Positions 23,775-33,927 of a stretch of DNA of 36,876 nucleotides are shown here, one piece after another; the first letter of the stretch is position 1; each line of letters opens with the position of its first letter. A program made the position numbers and the translations under genes. The notes under the pieces were generated by a model. It searched no databases and was not told the origin of the DNA. It was given only the letters and a program-made list of their open reading frames with translations. Source of the stretch: Bugula neritina (taxonomy: Eukaryota > Bryozoa > Gymnolaemata > Cheilostomatida > Bugulidae); assembly GCA_964035545.1 (NCBI GenBank), contig CAXIUT010000286.1, positions 1-36,876 on the forward strand, written 5' to 3'.

Positions 23775-24951
23775 ATGCAGAAGTTAACTAACCTATGTCG
23801 ACCTTTCTTCTCGACCATAACCCATCTACGAGGAAGTATTTATCTATTAACAGTAGAACCTCAACTAGTGGACACTAACAATGTCAAATTGCGAGGAATT
23901 CATATCAAATCGACAGCCGAGGACAGTCCCAATCTGATCTTTATGCCTGAGATATTCGACCAGGCTGAAAACTGGTTGAACTTCTTTAGCAATCCTCTCA
24001 ATAGAGTACAAAAATATATAACAATAGATCATCCATCAGAGAAATATCTATATTTTGTATCCAAGAAACTTCGGCAATTCCGACTACACCGATCGTTTTA
24101 CTTGGTAGGATGCCGCTAGTATCTAATAATTGATATTTAGATGATGTAGCTCGTTTCATGTATGATCACAAAATTTCAACAGCTACGATGGCTGGACACG
24201 GCATTGGTGGTAAAATAGCCCTAGCAGCTGCATGCTATCACATGAACCACGTAACTGGATATATTGGGCTGGATACTAGTCCTATGGACCAGTTCTATCA
24301 TGAACCTATCGCTGAGTTGAGAGATAATTTGGATTATTTGAGCAATATCGATCTCAATCGCACTTACAACGCTATCAGTCATGAGTTGAAGAATAGCATT
24401 GTTTGTCCTAAATGGCGTAGTATATTTTTGAACAACTTGGTGAAGGTCGAGGGCGGTTATACTTGGAATTTCAACTTTCCAGTAGTTCATCGTAACATGC
24501 AACATATAGGGCCATCGAATATAACAAGTTGGTATTCGAGTGTAGGTCTGTATCCCGGACGTGCCATGTTCGCCTTCCCTGAACATTCCAGATACGTGCA
24601 TCTGAGTACAAATACACTTCCTATGTATTCTATTTGTCCGAGACTGCAGGGCTTGAACGAGGACATCTTCGCTATCCAGGGAGACGATAATACTCAGAGT
24701 AGATAATTGGTTATGCAGGTCATTGGCTATACGAGTTGGAAGAGGAGAGCAATCCTTTTGCTTTTAGGATGGGATAATTTATCAAGCATTATGATGGAGT
24801 GCATGTTTTGTTGAAGAATCGTGACTAAGTGGGCAGTCACTATCTTCCTGATTTGAATGGTGCGAGAGTGGTGAGGGAGGATTTCGCTGGGGATCGCGCG
24901 CCGGCTCATTATCATCATGGGTGGAGATTTAACAAGGTTTATTAGAAATGA
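23775..24951 (+). CDS. ABHD11-like alpha/beta hydrolase lacking the nucleophile Ser
   Basis: 370 codons after removing introns at 24006-24027 (22 nt), 24119-24140 (22 nt) and 24699-24718 (20 nt). The N-terminus MQKLTNLCRPFFSTITHLRG could target mitochondria. Fold motifs of the ABHD11 group are clear: YILYPRNFGNSD (equivalent of DLRNHG-S), DVARFMYDHKI, AGHGIGGKIALAAA, GYIGLDTSP, and SHWLYELEEE, which keeps the His. The nucleophile elbow reads GHGIGG instead of GHSMGG: residue 128 is Gly (GGC, 24200-24202), one transition away from a Ser codon. Otherwise the gene is intact, so it may be a pseudoenzyme with a binding or scaffolding role; a base error is possible. It converges with the next gene, with 23 bases between stop codons. 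Confidence 0.85.
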
Positions 24952-24974
24952 TTTGAACTCTTAATGTTTGAATA

Positions 24975-25495
24975 TCATGGTAGGTTGATAGTTCTATCGG
25001 TTGATGGTTCTTTGCTGATATCTGAATCGAAAGTTGCCAGAGTTATTGGTCTTAGCTTGTTATCTCTAATATTATTTGTATATTTTTGATATTATTTTGT
25101 ATGATCTAAAAACTATGAATGGCTATTATTTTTTTATGAACTATTTGGTATTTTGTTTATAAGTTTATTTGTTAATTTTTATTTTATTTTATGGACTTAT
25201 TGGCATACTATGTCATACTATTTTTATTTATTTTTTAGGATTTTGTTTTATTGTTGGAGAATTGTGACTTATCTTTTTAGATGTGTTATTTGTTTTTGTT
25301 TATGGGTGCATCTGTTGCATGAATTTAGTGATTTGATAGACTGATTTTACCTGTTTGACTATTGATTATTAATAGTTGTTCTATCATTATTTTATAACAC
25401 AGTATTTATATTTTTTATCTTATTTTGTTTCAAATATGGGTTATCTATTATGATTTGTATTGACAATTTTGTAGATAGATGATCGATAATATCAT
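24975..25495 (-). CDS. Small coiled-coil protein (166 aa)
   Basis: ATG at 25495 (MILSIIYLQNYNPYLKQNK), a 20-nt intron at 25445-25464, TGA at 24975-24977; the spliced frame is exactly 167 codons. Residues 60-120 are a Lys/Glu/Gln coiled coil (ITHLKREVTILQQENKILKN, CQEVHKIKEKLTNKL). The C-terminus is TLATFDSDISKEPSTDRTIN. No family recognised. It shares a 43-base divergent intergenic region with the PGP-repeat gene, which hints at joint expression and perhaps a ciliary role. The hydrophobic plus-strand frame over it is a shadow. Confidence 0.6.
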
Positions 25496-25538
25496 AGATA
25501 GGAATTGATTTTCAAAGAACTATAATAAAATTATCACG
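25496..25538. promoter_or_regulatory. 43-base divergent promoter
   Basis: Only 43 bases separate the start codons of the minus-strand coiled-coil gene (25495) and the plus-strand SHIPPO-like gene (25539). Both transcripts must start within or very near it. It is AT-rich (ATAATAAAATTATCACG) with no recognised motif. Confidence 0.5.
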
Positions 25539-26354
25539 ATGTCAATAGTCTCCGGTCGTTCGACTCATAAAAATACAGTAACACCATCTCAGACTAAATA
25601 TTCTTATCAATTTTCAAAAACACCACGCTTCCCTCATCCAAACCCTAAGTACATCTAATTCCAATATAGTTGTCCATAGGCATTTTATGGTTATAATTCT
25701 TAGCTATCAAAAGAAGAACTAGTCTAGGTTATGGTAAAAAGGTAGATTTTGCCTCATTTCTACCATCAACTCCTGCAGCCAATCGCTACAACTTATAGCT
25801 GGGAATGAAATAAACTAAGGGTAAAAGTTTTGGGTGTGCTAGATAGAAATCACCTGATCGTTCTTATGTGGTGCCACAAATCCAGGTTCATCCGGGTGTG
25901 GGGCAGGTACTGCTACTAAATAATTTAGTATTAAAATCAGGTGAATACAAGGATGCAGCAGAGTTACTCACTTCATGCTAAAACTATTGATGTGATAGAT
26001 AAGCATCAGATGAAAAATTATACGCCTGGACCTGGAACATACTAATCTATTGATTTTTAAAATAGAAGTGGTCGATATGAGTGCAGTAAATATTCTGATT
26101 CAAAATTTGGAAAGATCGATCCTACTCTTTAAAGGTTTCCTAAAGTCAAGCAGAGTCCAGGGCCGTCGACTTACAACAACGGTGATGGGTAGTTGGGTTC
26201 AGGTCATTATACGTTATCGAGACATACTGGTAAAGGAGGTCGTGTATTTGGTCGTGAGGGTAGGTTTACTTGTGATCATTGGCGTTCACCAACAAATCCT
26301 GGTCCATCGAATTATGACATACCAACTGAATTTGGATAGATAGAGGCATAATGA
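25539..26354 (+). CDS. SHIPPO/ODF3-like ciliary protein with Pro-Gly-Pro repeats
   Basis: 257 codons after removing introns at 25722-25741 (20 nt) and 25907-25928 (22 nt). The protein has the spaced Pro-Gly-rich units of the SHIPPO (STPGR) family: FLPSTPAANRYNLE, HPGVGQYEN, YTPGPGTYESIDF, QSPGPSTYNN, TNPGPSNYDIP. Basic Tyr/Arg/Ser-rich linkers lie between them. Family members such as ODF3 and related proteins bind ciliary or flagellar microtubules, so an axonemal role is likely in a ciliate. Without the first intron the frame runs into TGA, which supports it. It ends in TGA at 26352-26354 and converges with the ELMO gene, 68 bases apart. Confidence 0.85.
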
Positions 26355-26422
26355 TTTTTATAATAATCACCTTGTAAAAATTTAGATAAAATCACGGATG
26401 TTATTTAATTCATATTATTCCA

Positions 26423-27016
26423 TCACATTTTTAATTTATTTGTTAGTTGTTAAAATAGGTGGTTAAATTGTAGCAAAGTCTAGGTATTTTGATTTTATTT
26501 TGGTCGCCATAAATTGTTGTAAAAGTATTTGAGAAGATGTTAGTGGATGTCGAAATATGTCCATTCATTTTATGATAGCATTCTGCAAAAATTTTTAAGA
26601 GCTCTGCGATTGCAGTATATTCCCATATCTTTTGTTGGGATAAGAAAATCTGCTAAATGGAAATATTTCTTCATGAAAAATGCAATGTTTATGGCTGTTA
26701 TGGCAAAGAAAAAACCAGCTTTATCTTTTTACATGATCTGAACGAGAGGTCTGTTTCTCTTTACGAATCTTAGAATGATTTGGAGACTGAGGACTCCACC
26801 GCCTCGGAAGTCGCTTTACGGATATTGTCCTTGGAAGCCTAATCTGAGCCATTACTTTCCTGATTTCTTAGGTTCTGTTTGGAAGTATTCGGAGTAGAGT
26901 GCGTTGACCAGATCCCAGCGTTCTTGGTTTTCGAAGAGGATATTGGCTTATGTTTTTAGTTAATAGAATTTTTGCAGTTCTGAGGAAGTGAGGTATAATT
27001 TTAGCAAAACAGACAT
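26423..27016 (-). CDS. ELMO-domain protein
   Basis: 197 codons from ATG 27016 to TGA 26423-26425. The ELMO/CED-12 domain is clear: ERWDLVNALYSEYF, the hallmark WLRLGFQGQYPESDFRGGGV, then LSLQIILRFVKRNRPLVQIM, FFFAITAINIAFFMKKYFHL and a C-terminal TLLQFNHLFEQL. Proteins of this type (ELMOD family) act on Arf-type GTPases, and the conserved Arg that ELMODs use for GTPase activation is probably the one in DFRG. The frame stays open upstream to about 27166 without an ATG, so a longer form through an unseen upstream exon cannot be excluded. It lies 162 bases downstream of the phosphatase gene on the same strand. Confidence 0.85.
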
Positions 27017-27178
27017 TCTCTCCAATGTTTGCTCTGAACATGCGTTTCTGGTTATGTATGTAAAAGTGTTGTTTATGCTTTCATTGAAATTTCGATTTAT
27101 AAAGCTATAAGGTCTTATCGTTGATATGATGTTTATATGATTAAAAAGGATATGTAAACTTATCAATATTTATATGTA

Positions 27179-28147
27179 TCAAAGGAAGTATGGGAGGACG
27201 TTTTTGAAGTGCACGCTTTTCATTGATTCTGGTACTGTTTTGAATATTTTGAATTATTTCTAGCCTGTCTATTTTACCTCCATTATTGCTGCTAAATTAT
27301 TGCATCTGTAGCAGTAGTTGGGCGCTGACCATACAGTCACTAAATTCTTATCTTTGAACCAATGTATGTATCCTTATTGCACGAGTTGATGTGCCCTGGC
27401 GATCAGTTCTAATCCATTGATATGACAGAAATCATTGGTAACTTTAGAACCGAACACCCAACCTGCTCCTCTGGCGTTGATTGCCCAATCTTAGATGTCT
27501 TAGGGTCGGACCACATCAAATCACAGAATGGACCTTCATGTGGGATCTATATTCTGCGGTCGATTGTTCTGATTTGGTCGATTGTTTTGATCTAGGGAGA
27601 GAGACCGCCATGCACGCAGAAGACTTTGCCTGAATAGATTGAGGAATACCATCGATGACTGCTCCGATGGGAGGTAGTCGAAGACCTAGGTGCAGTATTT
27701 CCAGGGATTGGGATTTCCATATTTTCTGTTGATTTCATCATAGAAACCATAACTGTGGTAATTTGTCTACCTAATAGATAAAGTACCTGGATTCGTGGTT
27801 TCCTCTTAGAAGTGTTATTTTCTCAGGATATTTGACTTTCAGACAGAGCAGGTACTAGAAGGTTTCAACTGAGTGATAGCCTCTATCAACAAAATCACCG
27901 ATGAAGATGTAGTTACTGTGTTCGATGTCGCCTCCTGAGTGGATGTATTTGTACCTGTTCTGAATAGTTAGAGCACGTCGTAGAATTGGCCGTGGACATC
28001 ACCGCAGACTGTGACTGGGGATCGAACTGGTTGGACGTTGGACTATTCGAGGAAGATTTCTTTGGCTTTTTAGCATAAGTGGCGTAGATCTTTTTCGTGA
28101 AGGCATTTTGCTTCGAGGAGATCGGCTATGCATTGATCGATGTTCAT
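27179..28147 (-). CDS. PPP6C: PP6-type (PP2A family) protein phosphatase catalytic subunit
   Basis: Ser/Thr phosphatase, about 303 residues, as in PP6. Motifs: [99 protein letters not shown], and the C-terminal YFL where PP2A-type subunits are carboxyl-methylated. PP6/Sit4-like features ([21 protein letters not shown]) separate it from PP2A and PP4. Introns (20 nt each) are at 27935-27954, 27767-27786 and 27630-27649. Three single bases are missing relative to the conserved protein: near 27750 (before VYGFYDE), 27670 (DYLPIGAV) and 27504 (SDPEDIED). Since all catalytic motifs are intact, sequence error is likelier than decay. Confidence 0.9.
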
Positions 28148-28436
28148 CTTTTTTCAAATTTACTCAAATATGATTCAATTATACGCTAACAACTAGACCC
28201 ACACACTTATGTCCTCTCTTATTTCTAACTACCAGGCATCAATAGATAGAAGATGAAGTGTTTGACTGTATCAGTCTACTATTTCCCCCAAATGGAAGAT
28301 TCATGACCTTATTTTTTCAAATCTTCTCAAAAAAAAATCAAAATCAAAAACGATATCTAATCATGTCCAATTCTTAATCGATGAATCAAAAGAGATAGAT
28401 CTAACATATGATAATCTATGACATTATTTTTTATAA

Positions 28437-29163
28437 TCATTGCCACAACTTCTAATTTTTTCTTTCTCTAAACTATCTGAAATCCCAATCAGATTGTACC
28501 TTTTCAGGTATTGAGATCTCTACTCCATTGGCTGTTACGCATGCGAATTGTATTTGATCGTTGAGTGGCAATCTCTCTAGTAGATGACTGTCCAACATTT
28601 ATGTATGATTTTTTTGCATTACTACATAGGTAGTTATGGATTCCAGTTGTTGGCGATGGTGGCCAATCCAAAATATTTAGAGAACCCGGCAGCAACATAA
28701 TCTTTTTTTATATGCGTGCCAAACAAATCAATACTTGATAGGAAAGGCTGGTTGTTCTAGTAGCCAGCGATGACGAAGTTGTTGTAGAAGGGATTTTGCT
28801 TGTTTCTTCTTTGGTAGCTCAAAGAGGCAAGGTAGTTGGCATACTCTGAGACGGAGTAGTTGATGTTGTCATCGTGGAGGTAGCTGTCTTGGTTGAGTTA
28901 TTTTAGTTGGCGGGTGGCTTCTTGGAAATCTGCGAATTAACCGGTTGCTGTTATCACTAAGTTGTTTGATATTTATTCGAATCTATTCACTCCTTGGTAT
29001 TCTTGGTTATATGGGTAGTACTGAGCAATCCGCCATAGGAGAGGAGGGTATCAGTGGCAAGTATGACACCTTCTCTGCATTTCAACCCGATGACTGCGCC
29101 GCCGGTGACGTATGGTTGCACGAGGTGTCCGATGGGATCGGCTTCTGAGGGATGTTTGTGCAT
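28437..29163 (-). CDS. PSMB4: Proteasome subunit beta type-4 (beta-7)
   Basis: Non-catalytic beta subunit of the 20S proteasome core, about 242 residues. Starts at ATG 29163 (MHKHPSEADPIGHLVQPYV), then the family's core: TGGAVIGLKCREGVILATDT, NRFEEISNNLVITATGEFAD, VSEYANYLASLSYQRRNKQN, NNFVIAGYENNQPFLSSID, and CVTANGVEIS near the end. The segment before TGGAVIG matches the beta-4 layout and no active-site Thr is expected. No introns. Two single missing bases are needed for full reading: near 28992 (NTKGVNRF) and near 28565 (before DQIQFACVTA). It shares a 67-base divergent promoter region with TTC29. Confidence 0.9.
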
Positions 29164-29230
29164 TTAAATATTTTTTAAATTAGAAGGTGATTAAATAAAT
29201 TTAGGATGGCTTGATTACAATAGTTTTATT

Positions 29231-30312
29231 ATGTAGAGTAGGAAGAGAGGACATTCCAGTATCCAGCCCTCACTGAATAGATCATTTAGAATCGGCGGAT
29301 CACTGGCCTAGGAGAACTAGGTGAAGCAATTCAACAAACAGCGTAACAATCGTTCGATGGCTCCCTCGCAGCCGCATAGAATAGAGTTACCTTTATTTTT
29401 TAATACTCCATCAAGAGTTATGCAGGAACAGTCGCTTCTGAATAAAACTACCAACAACCAGTAAGAACATAAAACTGATAAAATTGATAATAGCACTTAT
29501 ATAACTGTTCGTCGGAGGTTGAAAGATTACTAGATGTTGGCTTTTGGATGTCGACGTGCCGGAAAGGTGAGAGATTAAGGCAGGGCATACTATTCAATAG
29601 GTGTGTTGCTGGATAATATCAAAAAGTACAAGAAAGCTGTAGAATATTATCTTAAATTTTTGCAAGTGTGTAAAAGTATCAGTGATAGTCATGGGTAGGC
29701 TTTGGCCTATAATTGTATAGGCGTTGATTATCAGTTGTTGGGCTAGGCTGATTTGTAGTTGACAAAGAAAGCTATTGAATATCACACTTTGCATTAAAAC
29801 TTGGCTGATGTGAATGGTAAATTTCTAGCTGCTATAAATTTGGGACTTTGCTGGGACAGGTTGGGTGATAGCAAAAATAGTATATACTATTTCCAAAACG
29901 CCTTGAAGTATTCTATTCAGATGAGCAATGTGAGTGGTCAGTCTGTCGCTATGGGTAACATCGGCAAGATCGGTACTAAGGATTTATCTGACAATAAGGA
30001 CAAGATGAAGATATTTGTGGAGAAGTATTTGCAGTTGTCGGCGGATATCCATGATGAGCGGGCTGAGATGGAGGGGTGTTTGAAGTTGGGCATGATATCT
30101 AGTACTAAAAAGAATTTCTAGGAGGGAAGGATAATTTCAGAAGGGCTTTGGAGCTGGCAGAGGAGACGGGGAATAAGGAGGTGTATAATTAGGCCAAATT
30201 CGGGTATGCTGTGGTTGCCGCCGAGAAGGGCATGAACAATTTCCTGGGATATTATTCTTCTAAGTTGGAAAGAGGAGCATCTATTGATTTGTCTATTTTG
30301 ATTGAAATCTGA
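29231..30312 (+). CDS. TTC29: Tetratricopeptide repeat protein TTC29
   Basis: About 360 codons without introns. A Ser/Arg-rich N-terminus (MESRKRGHSSIQPSLNRSF) is followed by tandem TPR helices: GRAYYSIGVLLDNIKKYKKA, GEALAYNCIGVDYQLLGEAD, GKFLAAINLGLCWDRLGDSK and GQSVAMGNIG, with spacing and sequence as in TTC29, a ciliary and flagellar protein linked to dynein assembly or transport. The C-terminal repeat (NFRRALELAEETGNK, YNEAKFGYAVVAAEKGMNNF) is in a frame shifted by one base; one G missing near 30124-30128 (EEGKDNF) explains it. TGA at 30310-30312. Neighbouring PSMB4 starts 67 bases away on the other strand. Confidence 0.88.
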
Positions 30313-30428
30313 TTCGATACATACTGTTGAATGGCATGAACATAGATATGATACTATATGATCTTCATGCTTGATATGATGTTCATGGATTGTTTGATAA
30401 TGTGATTGTATATTTAAGACTATACAGA

Positions 30429-30697
30429 TCATGCGATTTTCTTTTAGTTGAGGACTTTTTGAAGTGCAGCGTCGCCCATACCTGAAGAACGTACGAATCC
30501 TGAAATGGTGACGAGATTGGGTTTTCCGAGGTTGATGGTTCCGTCTTAATTGAGCTAGATAGCTAAGATGATACATCGCAGATGGAGAGCATGATGGAGG
30601 AGTGATCTTTGGAGGGGACCATTCTATCGGTGTAATCACATTTTCTTGGCAGGTAGATATCAGTCATCTTGTTGTCGAGGTTGACACAGCCTTTCAT
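30429..30697 (-). CDS. RPS21: 40S ribosomal protein eS21
   Basis: 82 codons after removing a 20-nt intron (30555-30574), the usual size for eS21. MKGCVNLDNKMTDIYLPRKC is followed by DRMVPSKDHSSIMLSICD, then the second exon LNEDGTINLGKPNLVTISGF and VRSSGMGDAALQKVLNEKKIA. The motifs IPRKC (here LPRKC), the KDHSS block and GFVR are family hallmarks. TGA at 30429-30431. UAA codons encode Glu in LNEDG and LNEKK. It is a small-subunit surface protein of cytosolic ribosomes. It is divergent from importin alpha, with 247 bases between starts. Confidence 0.92.
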
Positions 30698-30944
30698 TCT
30701 AGTCTAGTTGCATCTTTGTCTTCCTGCTTACATACTCATGGCTAATAATATTTAATTATTTAATCTATTATCTTACCCTCACTTATTTACTACCTCAAAT
30801 CAACTCATTTATCTATCTATTTTATCAGATCTCAACTATTAATCATTTGATCTGACTGTTATATGCTACATATGAAATCATATGCGAAGTTGATAATTTG
30901 TATGTGATTTATAAGTGCAGTATGAGCGCTTATTATCATTATTG

Positions 30945-32497
30945 ATGTTTAATCGTGGGGGGTAGTAGCAGCCGGTATTCAAGAACAAGCGAGACGCGTA
31001 GGTCTAGAAAATAAGGAAGGGCAATCGTGATGACATCTTCTCTCGTAAAAGAAATAAACTCAATCAAGAACCTAACTAAAAAATAGATTATGAATCAAAT
31101 CATAAATAAAAGTTACTGGTGGTTGACTAGCGCTATCGTAGTGAAATATAGACGTACCTTTACATTTATTTTATAGATTTTTGAGGACGGGGTATTCTAT
31201 GGATAGTTTTACTGAGTTGATCAATGCATTTAATGATCAGAATGTCATCCAGCAGCATTATGGTATAATCGGTGTTAGAAAAATTTTATCAATTGCTTAA
31301 AATCCACCCATCCAGGCAGTCATCGATGCCGGCCTGGTGCCCAGACTGATATAATATGTCAAACAGCAGTAATATCCACAACTACGCTTGTAGGCTACTT
31401 GGGCCCTAACGAACATTGCCTCAGGAACCACCATTCAGTGTCAAAGTATAATCGATAAAGGAGGGATACCACTGTTTGTTGGTTTGTTGCTTGAAGAGAA
31501 TGCTGGTATTGCTGAGCAGGCTATCTGGGCGATCGGTAACATCGCATCTGATTGCATTTTTTACAGAGATACGATCATCCGGGCGGGTGGACTGGTCAAT
31601 TTGGTTACTCGGGTGAGCAAAACCAACTAGTAGACTTTGATCAAGCATGGATGTTGGGCTTTGAGCAACTTATGCCGTGGAAGTCCTTTGCCTAAATACG
31701 ATCTCATCAAACTGGCAATACCTGTTCTCTGCCATAGTATTGCTACTGGTCGTTTGTCGGATAAGTAGATAATCGCTGATTGTTGCTGGGCCATTTCTTA
31801 TCATTCCGATGCCAATAAGAACAAGATTCAGATGGTGATAGAATCGAAGGTGATTCCCAAGATAATAGCCAATTTCGATGATAGTAATATGGGTATTTTG
31901 GTGCCTTCTATAAGAATATTAGGTAACATATCGACTGGATCTGCCTAACATACCAACTAGCTGTTGTCTTATGGCTTGCTTGCTCCTTTGTAGCGTGTCT
32001 TGTAGCATCATAAGAAAGTGGTGAGGAGGGAGGCGTGTTGGGTGATATCCAACATCTGCGCAGGCAACCGCGCGCAAGTCGAAGCCGTACTCTCACGCTA
32101 GCAACTGCTCAAACGGGTCCTCGAGCTGTTCTAGACAGATGGCAATGACGTCCGCAGGTAGATATGTTATGTCTTTTCGAATATGTCGCATGCGGGCGAG
32201 CCGAATCACATCTTCAACATCTACAAGCAGACGAATATAATTCGTTATTATGTGAACTGTTTGACGGTGGAGGAGCATAAGACTGTGGAGGTGGCTTTGG
32301 AGTGTTTGCATTTGGTGTTGGGTCATGGGTAGAAGTTTAAAGGTGAGAATGGGAATGCTTTGGTGATGGATTTGAGGCAGTTGTCTGCGGTGGATATTTT
32401 GTAGAAGTTGCAGTATCATAAATCTGATATTGTCTATGAAAATGTTAGCAAAATATTGCAGACTTATTTTGAAATACAGGATCCCCTCGAATTGTGA
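30945..32497 (+). CDS. Importin alpha (karyopherin alpha)
   Basis: 509 codons after removing one 23-nt intron (31154-31176). The N-terminus is an importin-beta-binding region rich in basic residues ([28 protein letters not shown]). Ten armadillo repeats follow; the Trp/Asn pairs that hold classical NLS peptides are visible in [27 protein letters not shown] and [12 protein letters not shown], and later repeats in [24 protein letters not shown] and [10 protein letters not shown]. It binds NLS cargo and importin beta for nuclear entry. The frame is intact throughout; UAG at 31391-31393 encodes the conserved Glu of LEATWAL. TGA at 32495-32497. In a ciliate, several importin alphas may divide work between macro- and micronucleus; which one this is cannot be told. 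Confidence 0.95.
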
Positions 32498-32619
32498 TCT
32501 TTATGTCTTTATGATTGTATAGTTAGAGTTATTGATCTTAAAGTATGATCTTATTGATATATTTATGAACCAAATGGTCTTGTATTATTGATATTTTATT
32601 TAAAATGACAAGTTGTCGA

Positions 32620-33675
32620 TCACTGTTTGACTACTTTGGCTTTCTCTGCTTCTTCAGCTTATCTTTTTCTTTTTCTTTATTCTTGTTCTTGTTTGGAAGT
32701 ATATACAAATTCTTGCTCTTTCCTTTAAAATCGTTTCTCTTGTTATGACTTCTGCAAAGGTGCAAATTTAGGCTGCCCTACTTAAACTTTTTTAGCCGCT
32801 ACACTCTCTACCTGTTCTGCTTTCGCTGCCCATCCTGACACTTTGAATTCTTATTGTTTATTTTGCTGTACATCGCTTTTCCCTTTCCCTAGCCATCCAG
32901 TATTATTCTGTCCTTTTAGCACCAAATCAGGCACTTATCTTTTCTTCTACAATTACTATTATTTGAGTTGCTGTGGTGTCTTTTACAGAGGCACAAAATT
33001 TTGTCCCTTAGAGTTCATGAAAACAGGTGGACTGATAGCAATGCCTGATGGTATATTAGTAACAATGGGTGCATTTTATGGTTTTCTTAAATTAAGCATA
33101 GGTCCATTGACATCGACTCTATCTTTGTTGTCTTTGACCAGTGGTGCAAATTTGACACCACCAACTTCTTATACCTGTGGTGGTTAATTTGCTTTTTATT
33201 ATGCTTATTTTTTGGCTTTCTAAATATCTATCTAATTACTTCTTCAAGTTATTGGTTGAGTTTTGTGTCAGTAAGACTGGTAAATTAGGTTTAGTGTTTT
33301 TTGCCATCCCAATCTTTTTTGAATACATTTTTGATTTATGATTAGTTGACGACCCAGCTGGTTATTTTTGGTTTATCTTATTACTTTTTTTATATTTTAA
33401 TATTCGTAACATCAATTTATTTCTATTATAGTTTACTTGCCTGCATCTTCTTTGGATGTTTAGTTGTACTAGTTGTCTATTTTTAATCACTTCATATCTT
33501 TATATTTACTAATTTATATCAACAAGTGCCTCGTTTATATCTTATTCTTACTCCTACTTCTTCTTTTTTTGCTATCCTTTTGGCTATTTCTATTTTATAC
33601 TATCAATACATCTTTCTTTGTATCTTTCTTGCTGTCTGGTTTGCCCTATTTCTTATTTTTCAATCCTTTCAACAT
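32620..33675 (-). CDS. Lys/Glu-rich protein, unknown function (about 338 aa)
   Basis: ATG at 33675 (MLKGLKNKKEGKPDSKKDTK), introns of 20 nt at 33590-33609 and 33220-33239, TGA at 32620-32622. One base (an A in the run just after the second intron) must be added to keep frame. The N-terminal third is extremely charged (EPKGEQKKKKEEEEEDINEA); then PPQVEEVGGVKFAPLVKD, IPSGIAISPPVFMNSKGQNF, LVLKGQNNTGWLGKGKSD, and a repeat of the KFAPL motif in VGQPKFAPLQKS. The C-terminus is again Lys/Glu-rich. Probably largely disordered; an RNA-, ribosome- or microtubule-associated role would be a guess. The hydrophobic plus-strand frames here are mirror images of this charged sequence. Confidence 0.6.
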
Positions 33676-33927
33676 TGCTCCCTTTCTATAATAAATCAAA
33701 TTATCAAATATTTTATAAACTATAAATTCCCTCCTTTTTATCATCTTATTAATTCCAATAAACTCAATATTTTAGATATTATACCATCTATATCAAACGA
33801 TTAAGCCAAAAATAATAAAAAATGATAAGCAATGCCTTCGATATGGGTTGCAGATTGATTGATGGGGTTGATTTGGCGTAAATGGTGGTTATTTCATACG
33901 TGAAAGGATGTGTTATGAATAAATAAA

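Noticed and set aside
25153-25344. Plus-strand frame resembling several membrane helices
   Set aside because: The minus strand has a coiled-coil gene with ATG, 20-nt intron and TGA in phase; the hydrophobic reading is a reverse artefact.
27767-27786. A 16-nt intron in PP6 that would avoid one frame break
   Set aside because: It would destroy the conserved RQIT-VYGFYDE segment; a 20-nt intron plus one missing base keeps it.
30118-30639. 173-codon minus-strand frame over the end of TTC29
   Set aside because: It overlaps eS21 in the wrong frame and the TTC29 C-terminus; both real genes match known families.
33473-33804. Two hydrophobic plus-strand frames
   Set aside because: They mirror the Lys/Glu-rich protein on the minus strand, which has fitting 20-nt introns.
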